The position numbers and the translations under genes are program-made. DNA of 5,534 bases from an uncultured Acidimicrobiales bacterium (GTDB lineage Bacteria; Actinomycetota; Acidimicrobiia; Acidimicrobiales; SZUA-35). Positions within the stretch are counted from its first letter, which is position 1. Each line of letters starts with the position of its first letter. Positions 1 through 5,534 of this stretch are shown in pieces. The stretch is taken from NCBI GenBank assembly GCA_938028175.1, contig CALJAE010000198.1, positions 1-5,534 on the forward strand, in the 5' to 3' direction. The notes below the pieces were generated by a model. The model searched no databases, was not told the origin of the DNA, and saw only the letters and a program-made list of their open reading frames with translations.

Positions 1-1
1 A

Positions 2-1135
2 CCACAAGACCTACTCTCAAGGTCCGGTCAAGTCCCTAGAAATAAGATCCAGCAGACGATTAAGACAGCAGAAACGGTAGCCAACAGCCCTGAACTCGCA
101 TCCAAACTGGGGCAAATTCCAGAAGCTAACCTCAAGACCACGGTCGCTGCCATTTCACGCCTAACAGACCAAGAGAAGCAGAAACTAGATATGAAGCTAG
201 TCGCCAAGGCAGCTGCCAACGAAGACGTTGCGAGTTATGGCAAGAAACTTCAGAATCACATCACCACTACTGCTGTGAGCAAAGCCGAACAACACATGCG
301 TGCACGTAAACGATCAGAGTTCAAACACTGGATGAATAAGGATTCAGGGATGGGCCAAGGCTTTCTGCAGTATGACCCGGAACGCTATGAAGTATTTGCC
401 AAGATCGTGGACAAAGGAGTATCCATTCTTGCCAATCATCGAAGCGCTGACCGAACAAACAGCGGTGCCACAGTGCGTAAAGACCATAACCTTGCAGCCG
501 AAGCACTGTTTCAAATCGTGGCTGGCAAACTGGACCCGTATAGCAATCGGAAGCACGGACCAAAACGAGGAACCGGCACTCGGTGCTCGGGCACCTGCAC
601 CCAGACTACAGTCCAAGCTAAAGATCAGAAGCTCGCTCCAACTGCCGAAGTGTTAGTGGTTGTCGACGCTGAAACCCTTCGCAGTGGCGAGCATAGCGGA
701 ACCGTGTGCGAAACCGAGAACGGAACTCCGGTAGCGACAGAGTCGCTCGAGCGTCACCTATGCAACAGCGTGTACCGGAAAGTTGTCTTAGACAAGTCAA
801 GCGTGCCGATAAATGTTGGCCGCCGCTACCGCACGGCAACAGACGCCCAATGGTCTGCAATCAAATCTATGTATTCGACCTGCGCCTTTGACGGTTGTGA
901 GACAAGGATCGGCTGGTGCCAACCACACCATATTCAGTATTGGCGCAACAAAGGAAATACAGACTTAGACAACTTGGTACCGCTTTGTTCTGAACACCAC
1001 CACTTAGTACACGAAGGAGGATGGAAGATCGCTCTGTTACCAGACAGACGCCTCAAGGTATTCGACACTGAATCTAAGCTAGTTTCAGTAACAGAAACCC
1101 CAATAAGGGGCCCTGCAAAGCTAGACAGCGGCTAA
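2..1135 (+). CDS. DUF222 / HNH endonuclease domain protein (13E12 repeat family), 5'-truncated by the window edge
   Basis: The frame is open from base 2 to the TAA at 1133-1135 (377 visible codons), so the ATG at 191 is an internal Met and the true start lies upstream. The visible N-terminal two thirds is helical and charged and matches the DUF222 (13E12) style. It includes the stretch AEVLVVVDAETLRSG, which resembles the family's conserved V-DxxTL strand, followed by NVGRRYRTATDAQW before the nuclease. The C-terminal HNH domain is complete. Counting from the Met at 191, it has C231xxxxC236, then WCQPHHI with H246/H247, W251, the TDLDNLVPLC segment ending at C266, and the HHH run 269-271 with H274 before EGGW. 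The metal-binding and catalytic residues therefore look intact. Family members are usually 400-500 residues, so perhaps 50-100 residues are missing. The physiological role of this multicopy actinobacterial family is not established; a DNA-nicking or cleaving nuclease is inferred from the fold. No terminator is obvious after the stop. Confidence 0.93.
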   Translation, partial: PQDLLSRSGQVPRNKIQQTIKTAETVANSPELASKLGQIPEANLKTTVAAISRLTDQEKQKLDMKLVAKAAANEDVASYGKKLQNHITTTAVSKAEQHMRARKRSEFKHWMNKDSGMGQGFLQYDPERYEVFAKIVDKGVSILANHRSADRTNSGATVRKDHNLAAEALFQIVAGKLDPYSNRKHGPKRGTGTRCSGTCTQTTVQAKDQKLAPTAEVLVVVDAETLRSGEHSGTVCETENGTPVATESLERHLCNSVYRKVVLDKSSVPINVGRRYRTATDAQWSAIKSMYSTCAFDGCETRIGWCQPHHIQYWRNKGNTDLDNLVPLCSEHHHLVHEGGWKIALLPDRRLKVFDTESKLVSVTETPIRGPAKLDSG

Positions 1136-1202
1136 TCGGGACCCAACCCAACTGTCAGAGAGTATTTAGGAGCCTAGTAAGACCGAACCAGTAGTCAAGA
1201 CC

Positions 1203-1217
1203 ACGGGAGGGGCCCGT
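1203..1217. other. Short hairpin, ACGGG-(AGGGG)-CCCGT
   Basis: Five perfect G/C-rich base pairs (1203-1207 with 1213-1217) enclose the loop AGGGG. No T-run follows, so it is a poor candidate for an intrinsic terminator of the HNH gene. The purine-rich loop and 3' end of the left arm form a Shine-Dalgarno-like sequence in front of the ATG at 1218, so the hairpin could influence initiation there. A chance occurrence is quite possible at this length. Confidence 0.3.
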
Positions 1218-1328
1218 ATGAGCATCCGACCTGGAGCTAAAGGGCATGCTCTATTAATAAACTCTCAAAAAGCCTGGGAATTGCTAGGGTATACGTTGGG
1301 TTTAAACAATATTGGAATGGCCAAATAG
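1218..1328 (+). CDS. Possible 36-aa small ORF / leader peptide ending directly at the moxR start
   Basis: ATG at 1218 opens 36 codons (beginning MSIRPGAKGH, ending NNIGMAK) and stops with TAG at 1326-1328. The next base begins the moxR ATG, in the same reading frame. A strong purine-rich Shine-Dalgarno-like run (GGGAGGGG, 1205-1212) sits 5 bases before the ATG, which is better than anything in front of moxR itself. If translated, a ribosome terminating at the TAG could restart at once on moxR. I recognise no domain. The ORF is short enough to be chance. If transcription starts at the possible promoter near 1282-1290, most of this ORF would not be on the moxR mRNA. Treat it as a hypothesis. 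Confidence 0.22.
   Translation: MSIRPGAKGHALLINSQKAWELLGYTLGLNNIGMAK
1282..1290 (+). promoter_or_regulatory. Possible extended -10 promoter for the moxR operon
   Basis: TGC followed by TAGGGT (1285-1290) fits the extended -10 pattern TGn-TAnnnT seen at many actinobacterial housekeeping promoters. No good -35 hexamer lies 16-18 bases upstream. A start about 7 bases downstream would give a leader of roughly 30 bases before the moxR ATG. Motif matching by eye only. Confidence 0.3.
1314..1320 (+). promoter_or_regulatory. Weak ribosome-binding site candidate for moxR
   Basis: GGAATGG is the only purine-rich stretch close to the moxR ATG at 1329. Its GGA core is 12 bases from the start codon, longer than ideal, so moxR initiation appears weak, leader-independent or coupled to upstream translation. 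Confidence 0.3.
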
Positions 1329-2300
1329 ATGACGGTAACCGAGACACTCACAGAAGACACAGCAACACGCTTTGCTACAGCTTTTGCTGCAATAAGACAG
1401 AACATGGAGCAGGTAGTCCGAGGCAAGCCTGGACTTATCGATAGTGCTCTTCTCTGTCTAGTGTCTGGTGGTCATATTCTCGTAGAAGACGTACCCGGTC
1501 TCGGAAAGACACTGCTAGCGAAAGCGCTTGGAGCATCAATCGACACCAAACTTGGCCGCATTCAGTTCACCCCTGACCTTCTGCCAACAGACGTTACCGG
1601 TGTCAACATTTGGAACCGTGGAACAAACTCATTCGAGTTCCGACCTGGACCAATCTTTACCGAACTGGTCTTGGCTGACGAAATAAACCGAGCAGCCCCA
1701 AAGACACAGTCAGCCCTACTCGAAGCAATGGCAGAAGACCAAGTGACAGTCGACGGCACAACCTATGAGCTGCCAAAACCTTTCATGGTGGTAGCAACTC
1801 AGAACCCGGTTGAACAAGAAGGAACCTATCCCCTACCGGAGTCACAGCTAGACAGGTTCACGCTTAAAGTTTCAGTCGGTTACCCGTCACGAACAGATGA
1901 GATCTCGATCCTAGAAACACACGCAACCGACGAAGCCGTAAACTCACTCGGCTCGGTGGCAACACTTGCGGATGTGAAGCGAATGGCTGACATGGTGCCA
2001 ACCGTTTATGTTGCGCCTGCGCTGCAGGACTACATGGTAAGCCTTTCAGAAGCTACCCGTCGCCACTCAGCTATCAGCCTTGGCGTCTCCCCTCGAGCAA
2101 CACTTGCGCTACAGAAAGTAGCCAGAGCAAAGGCTGCATCTCAAGGTAGAACCTTCGTTGTCGACGATGACATTAAGTCAGTAGCAAGCGCTGTTTTCTC
2201 ACACCGTATTATCTTGACCCCTGAAGCACAGCTTCAGGCTGCTACACCTGAAGGCACAATCAATCAAATCTTGGGCGCAGTGGCCGTCCCAGCCTCATAA
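1329..2300 (+). CDS. moxR: MoxR family AAA+ ATPase
   Basis: This is a complete 323-residue protein of normal MoxR length. All AAA+ landmarks are visible: Walker A EDVPGLGKT (53-61, with K60/T61), Walker B LVLADEINRA (D117/E118), sensor 1 VVATQNPVEQEGTYPLPESQ (154-173, with N159), the LDRF arginine-finger region (R176), and sensor 2 LGVSPRA (R256). There is no signal peptide or membrane segment, so it is cytosolic. MoxR ATPases are known as chaperone-like hexameric machines that use ATP hydrolysis to activate or assemble partner proteins, typically vWA-containing ones; the partner here is presumably the DUF58 protein encoded two bases downstream. The ATG at 1329 is chosen because an in-frame TAG lies immediately before it and the N-terminus matches the family. 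The Shine-Dalgarno is weak. The substrate is unknown; function beyond family level is inferred. Confidence 0.95.
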   Translation: MTVTETLTEDTATRFATAFAAIRQNMEQVVRGKPGLIDSALLCLVSGGHILVEDVPGLGKTLLAKALGASIDTKLGRIQFTPDLLPTDVTGVNIWNRGTNSFEFRPGPIFTELVLADEINRAAPKTQSALLEAMAEDQVTVDGTTYELPKPFMVVATQNPVEQEGTYPLPESQLDRFTLKVSVGYPSRTDEISILETHATDEAVNSLGSVATLADVKRMADMVPTVYVAPALQDYMVSLSEATRRHSAISLGVSPRATLALQKVARAKAASQGRTFVVDDDIKSVASAVFSHRIILTPEAQLQAATPEGTINQILGAVAVPAS

Positions 2301-2302
2301 TC

Positions 2303-3505
2303 ATGAGACCGACGCGCGCCGGGTTGGGCTTGTTAGGTGTCGCAATCATCACGCTAGCAATAGCGTTACTTTTCGGACTACTAGAACTCTTTCAACTGCT
2401 GGCTGTCATTATTGCAATCGTAGTAATCGCAATTCTGTTCGTGCTGATACGCCAACCAAAGGTACGAGTCCTAAGAGCAACACAACCGGCAACACTACGT
2501 TCTGGAGATCCAGCCCAACTGGTACTGACAGTCAAAAACGATAAGCAAGGTAAGACACCAGTACTCTTCGCCAAAGACGTTATCGCAGGAACTCAAAGCA
2601 CAAAGCTAACATTTGGCGCAATCGAACAAGAACAACAAATACGAGTTGGCTACAGTATCCCGGCAACAGCTCGAGGTCTTCTAGAAGTCGGCCCGTTACA
2701 AATCGATCTACAAGACCCACTTGGCCTCGTGAAACGACGCCTTGAAGGTGCCCCTATTCAGAGTTTTCTAGTTAGGCCCAGCCTTCTTACGCTTCCAGCG
2801 ATCAAAGCTTCGGCCGGAACTCTAAGACATCACGCAACCACAGCGAGATCAAACCGATCAGGCAGCGATGAGTTCTACGCTCTAAGGCCCTATGTGCTTG
2901 GTGATGATCTAAGACGCGTGCATTGGAAATCTGCTGCTAGAACGCAAAATCTTTTAGTAAGACAAGACCGGGACGCTCAACTAGGTGGTGTGACAATAGT
3001 TTGTGATATTTCTACAGACAACTACAGCCCGGAAGGCTTCGAGCGAGCCATCGTTGCAACAAATAGCATTGCCCATGCTGCTTACGCTGGCGGTGACCTG
3101 ACTCAAATCTATCTCACCGACTCACTTACGCCTGTCAAAATAGACTCCTCAGAATCGCTCAACCTTTTCGAGGAGCACCTCGCACTGATCACACCGTCTT
3201 CCACCGCCGCACCGGATGCGGTCCTAGAAAAACTATCGCAACGCACAATCGGCGGAACTCTTGTGTTTATCTTCGGACAAGCGACCGACCGACTAGCTAA
3301 TCAATTCGCAAAATGCAAGATAAAGCACCAGACTGCAGTCGCTATTTCCTGCGATGGGATGTTTAACACTAACAACAATCAAAGTAGCCCTGCCTGGGCA
3401 GCCAGCTATACTGGCGAGCATCCAGGGGCTAATAGTAATCCTGGTCAAAACGGCGGCAGTCAACTGGCAGCAGTATGGCAAAGGGCACTGGCGGTACAAA
3501 AATGA
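2303..3505 (+). CDS. DUF58 domain membrane protein (degenerate vWA-like), MoxR partner
   Basis: This complete 400-residue protein starts two bases after the moxR stop with the actinobacterial DUF58-style N-terminus MRPTRAG. Two adjacent hydrophobic segments follow (about 8-27 and 29-49), separated by a Glu, placing the rest probably on the cytosolic side as a hairpin-anchored protein. A beta-rich region (about 53-160) precedes the DUF58 signature: SGSDEFYALRPYVLGDDLRR at 176-195 and then VHWKSAAR at 196-203. The following strand TIVCDISTD (221-229) resembles a vWA MIDAS, with D225 and S227 but Asp at 229 instead of the canonical second Ser. The C-terminal tail (about 350-390) is rich in Asn, Gly and Ser and looks disordered. 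No Shine-Dalgarno is evident at the usual spacing, so translational coupling to moxR is likely. The biochemical role is not established for the family; the MoxR partnership is inferred from gene pairing. Confidence 0.94.
   Translation: MRPTRAGLGLLGVAIITLAIALLFGLLELFQLLAVIIAIVVIAILFVLIRQPKVRVLRATQPATLRSGDPAQLVLTVKNDKQGKTPVLFAKDVIAGTQSTKLTFGAIEQEQQIRVGYSIPATARGLLEVGPLQIDLQDPLGLVKRRLEGAPIQSFLVRPSLLTLPAIKASAGTLRHHATTARSNRSGSDEFYALRPYVLGDDLRRVHWKSAARTQNLLVRQDRDAQLGGVTIVCDISTDNYSPEGFERAIVATNSIAHAAYAGGDLTQIYLTDSLTPVKIDSSESLNLFEEHLALITPSSTAAPDAVLEKLSQRTIGGTLVFIFGQATDRLANQFAKCKIKHQTAVAISCDGMFNTNNNQSSPAWAASYTGEHPGANSNPGQNGGSQLAAVWQRALAVQK
3502..3505 (+). promoter_or_regulatory. ATGA stop/start overlap coupling DUF58 and transglutaminase genes
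   Basis: The TGA of the DUF58 gene (3503-3505) overlaps the ATG of the next gene (3502-3504). A weak GGCGG at 3490-3494 lies 7 bases upstream. This arrangement fits termination-reinitiation and a single transcript. Confidence 0.75.
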
Positions 3506-5534
3506 ATACCCACGAAACACAAGAAACTCCAAAGCTAGCCATAGAACTGGCTGCGGCCGTGCTAGTACCAGCCGCTCTATTTGGTTTGATCCGAGTGTTT
3601 GCAGACTTCGCAGACGTGTTACAAATAATGATCTTCGCTGTTCTATCTTCGGCTGCAATGATCATCGGACGCCGCCTAAAACTGCCGATACTAGCAGTCG
3701 TGGCTTTCAACTTGTTAGCCGGCTATCTATCGATTACCTGGACATACTTTAGAGACATAGCTACAGCTTCTTTCCTTCCCAATGGGGCGTACCTAAGCGC
3801 CTTTACTGAGAGCTTTGGTTTGCTCCGCACCGAGTTCAACACGCAATTATCACCAGTCGACGGGGCCTTACCGTTTTTGCTCGTAGGTTCGCTGGTCGCA
3901 TGGCTGTTAGCTTTTCTAACCGACTGGGGAGCTACAAGACTTAAGCTTGCTTTCGAGCCAGCTTTGCCCGCAGTGATGGTCTTTGTATTAGGCTCCATCC
4001 CGCCAATCAGCTCAGGCGAAAACATTGTTCCATCAAGCCTTGTGTTTGCACTCGGTGTTTGCGCATGGGCGATAACCCAAAGATCCGTTCGAATTTCACA
4101 AGGCTCGGTTCTAGTCAACAGTGGTCCACGAGCATCACTTGGGCTCGTCCCAATTCTTGTCGGCGGAACAGTAATGGCAGTACTGTCGGTAGGGGTCGGC
4201 GTGGCATATGGTGAGCGACTTCCTTTCGCCCAGTCCGAACCCGTCGTGGAGTTCTCTGACAATAACGCCCAAGGTCGAGAAGTTTCCAATCCATTTATTG
4301 ACCTACGACAAAGACTGGTCGAGCAATCTGAGAACCCCCTCTTCCAAGTAACAGCACAGGAAAGAACCTATTGGCGAATCGTTGGTCTCGATACATATAG
4401 AAATACGACTGCCTCAGGAGGCAACGCCGCTATCTGGGAAGTCCGAATCGGCGGCGACTCCGATAAGGACACGATCTACAATCAGCCTGAAGAAACGCCA
4501 GGCCGAACACTCAGCCAGCGTGTCGAAATCGGATCGCTCGATGTCCGAACCGCTGCTGGAACACAATCCGATAACGTTTGGATCCCCGCTGCCCTATCTC
4601 CAACAAGAGTGCTAGAAGATGGTGGCGCAGAACTAAACACAGACCCGTTGACCCAGACCATTACTATCGGCAGCGACTTCTCCTCTACCGGTCTCACCTA
4701 TGAAGTTGAGTCAGCTGTACCGACCTTTACGCGTGAGCAGCTGCGAACCGCTGGGGAACAACTGCAACCAGCTCCAGTAAATTCTGATATCTATCTACAA
4801 GTACCAGATAACGTCCCTGACCTAGTCCTAGAAACTGCCCTCGACGTAACTCGTGGTTCTACAAACAGATACGACCAAGCCCTCGCCCTACAGAGCTTCT
4901 TCCAAGGTTTCGAATACTCGCTCGACCTGGAACCACAACCAGAGGACCTCACAGCAGAAGAACACTTCTTGCAGACTAGAACTGGTTTCTGTCAGCAGTT
5001 CTCAGGAACATTCGCTTTGATGGCCAGACAGCTCGGAATACCAACAAGAGTTGCTGTAGGTTTCACCTGGGGCGACGTTCTTGAAGAGACACCAGAAGGC
5101 ACCCTTTACGGAGTCAAGGGTCGCCACGCTCACGCTTGGCCAGAAGTCTGGTTTGGCGATGAACTTGGATGGGTCCCATTCGAGCCAACCCCAACTCGTG
5201 GCCTTCCAGGTGCTACTCAGTATACAGACCTTGAGCCGTCCCAGGATTTTTCACCAGGCTTCGAAGAACCAGAAGATCTAGAATTTGAAGACACCCAGCC
5301 GGCTGAACCCGATCCTGCCGACCCACAAGATCCAGCGGAACCAGAAGAACAACCAAGTGACGAAGCCGGGGCCGACAACGAAGAGGAAGCTCCAGCGGCT
5401 TCAAAGCCAATAGCGTTTAGCGACTACGCTGAGCGCAGAGGCTTTATCGATAGCTTCGCCCCAGTACTTGGCCTAATTTCGCTCTCATTTAGAACGATTG
5501 CAATCATCGTGCTACTGCTTGCATATCCTGTCGG
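3502..5534 (+). CDS. TgpA-like transmembrane transglutaminase domain protein, 3'-truncated by the window edge
   Basis: The frame is open from the ATG at 3502 to the end (677 full codons, no stop). The N-terminal 236 residues carry about six to seven hydrophobic segments (roughly 12-34, 40-55, 61-80, 122-140, 152-168, 178-192, 211-236), matching the TgpA_N/DUF3488 membrane region. A large extracytoplasmic part follows, including the family-like motif YWRIVGLDTY (290-299). The transglutaminase core has RTGFCQQFSGTFALMARQLG with C497, then RHAHAWPEVW with H544, and GWVPFEPTP with E561 where Asp is classical. An acidic, proline-rich tether (574-634) leads to a hydrophobic segment beginning near 654, probably the last membrane helix; a cytosolic DUF4129-like tail would be expected beyond the window. 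The domain may act as a protease or transferase on envelope substrates, but the substrate is unknown. The ATG start is supported by ATGA overlap with the upstream gene. It is the third member of the moxR-DUF58 operon. Confidence 0.95.
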   Translation, partial: MNTHETQETPKLAIELAAAVLVPAALFGLIRVFADFADVLQIMIFAVLSSAAMIIGRRLKLPILAVVAFNLLAGYLSITWTYFRDIATASFLPNGAYLSAFTESFGLLRTEFNTQLSPVDGALPFLLVGSLVAWLLAFLTDWGATRLKLAFEPALPAVMVFVLGSIPPISSGENIVPSSLVFALGVCAWAITQRSVRISQGSVLVNSGPRASLGLVPILVGGTVMAVLSVGVGVAYGERLPFAQSEPVVEFSDNNAQGREVSNPFIDLRQRLVEQSENPLFQVTAQERTYWRIVGLDTYRNTTASGGNAAIWEVRIGGDSDKDTIYNQPEETPGRTLSQRVEIGSLDVRTAAGTQSDNVWIPAALSPTRVLEDGGAELNTDPLTQTITIGSDFSSTGLTYEVESAVPTFTREQLRTAGEQLQPAPVNSDIYLQVPDNVPDLVLETALDVTRGSTNRYDQALALQSFFQGFEYSLDLEPQPEDLTAEEHFLQTRTGFCQQFSGTFALMARQLGIPTRVAVGFTWGDVLEETPEGTLYGVKGRHAHAWPEVWFGDELGWVPFEPTPTRGLPGATQYTDLEPSQDFSPGFEEPEDLEFEDTQPAEPDPADPQDPAEPEEQPSDEAGADNEEEAPAASKPIAFSDYAERRGFIDSFAPVLGLISLSFRTIAIIVLLLAYPV
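5221..5403 (+). other. Acidic proline-rich tether within the transglutaminase protein
   Basis: Residues 574-634 of the transglutaminase protein contain 23 Asp/Glu and 11 Pro in 61 residues and no Lys or Arg. Loose PxDPxDP / AEP units occur in the middle, and the 8-mer TCCAGCGG recurs 60 bases apart (5331-5338 and 5391-5398). It is most simply a disordered spacer holding the catalytic domain away from the membrane. Confidence 0.7.

Noticed and set aside
191..193. ATG at 191 as the start of the HNH gene
   Set aside because: The same frame is open back to base 2 and reads as DUF222-like helical sequence, so this is an internal Met in a gene cut by the window edge.
565..650. Possible compensated frameshift in the HNH protein, where the frame reads an odd Thr/Cys-rich linker (C132, C136) while the alternative frame gives an Ala/Pro-rich stretch
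   Set aside because: This is the variable linker between DUF222 and the conserved V-DxxTL strand; the frame is correct on both sides and a single uninterrupted ORF needs no correction.
1136..1217. Intrinsic terminator for the HNH gene
   Set aside because: No stable hairpin followed by a T-run is visible; the only compact stem (1203-1217) is followed by ATGAGCATCC.
3354..3752. 132-codon forward open frame across the DUF58/transglutaminase junction
   Set aside because: It overlaps two strongly supported genes in another frame and shows no family features.
3723..4289. 188-codon open frame on the minus strand
   Set aside because: It lies wholly inside the transglutaminase gene's membrane and early extracytoplasmic coding region, is Ser/Thr/Pro-rich with no recognisable domain, and is best explained as an antisense shadow.
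1..5534. A new defence island combining the HNH nuclease with MoxR-DUF58
   Set aside because: The genes are separated by 193 bases, the moxR-DUF58-transglutaminase set is a common housekeeping-type cluster, and no other defence genes, repeats, integrase or tRNA are present.
1..5534. tRNA, rRNA, CRISPR array or insertion sequence
   Set aside because: I found no regularly spaced repeats, terminal inverted repeats, transposase motifs or cloverleaf-like sequence; nearly the whole window is accounted for by coding sequence.

Overview
The window looks like a piece of chromosome from an actinobacterium (Actinomycetota) whose base composition is near 50% G+C by eye, lower than is typical for the phylum. 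Two things suggest this: a 13E12-type DUF222/HNH protein, a family expanded mainly in actinobacteria, and a MoxR / DUF58 / TgpA-type transglutaminase gene trio with actinobacterial sequence style, for example the DUF58 start MRPTRAG. The species cannot be named from the sequence. All recognisable genes are on the + strand, and coding density is high.

Layout. (1) Positions 2-1135 hold the 3' part of a DUF222 + HNH-endonuclease gene whose start lies before the window; the frame is open from base 2. (2) Positions 1136-1328 are a 193-base intergenic gap. It holds two weak hairpins, a possible extended -10 promoter and a possible 36-codon small ORF with a good Shine-Dalgarno. That ORF ends in a TAG directly abutting, and in frame with, the moxR ATG. 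(3) Positions 1329-2300 encode a complete MoxR-family AAA+ ATPase. (4) Positions 2303-3505 encode a complete DUF58 membrane protein, two bases after moxR. (5) Positions 3502 to the end encode a TgpA-like multi-pass membrane protein with an extracytoplasmic transglutaminase domain. It overlaps the DUF58 stop by ATGA and runs off the window after 677 codons. This last gene fills the final 2 kb.

How the genes relate. moxR, DUF58 and the transglutaminase gene form one tightly packed transcription unit, with a 2-base gap followed by a 4-base overlap. MoxR ATPases commonly act as chaperone-like AAA+ machines paired with a vWA-like partner, and DUF58 is such a partner. The membrane transglutaminase/protease-like protein is the usual third member. 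The likely theme is envelope-associated maturation or assembly, but the exact substrate is unknown for this family set. The HNH gene is a separate unit with no evident functional link.

Nothing here is convincingly a new system. The items most worth checking are the small ORF and hairpin in front of moxR, the Glu in place of Asp in the transglutaminase triad, and the long acidic proline-rich tether before its last membrane helix.
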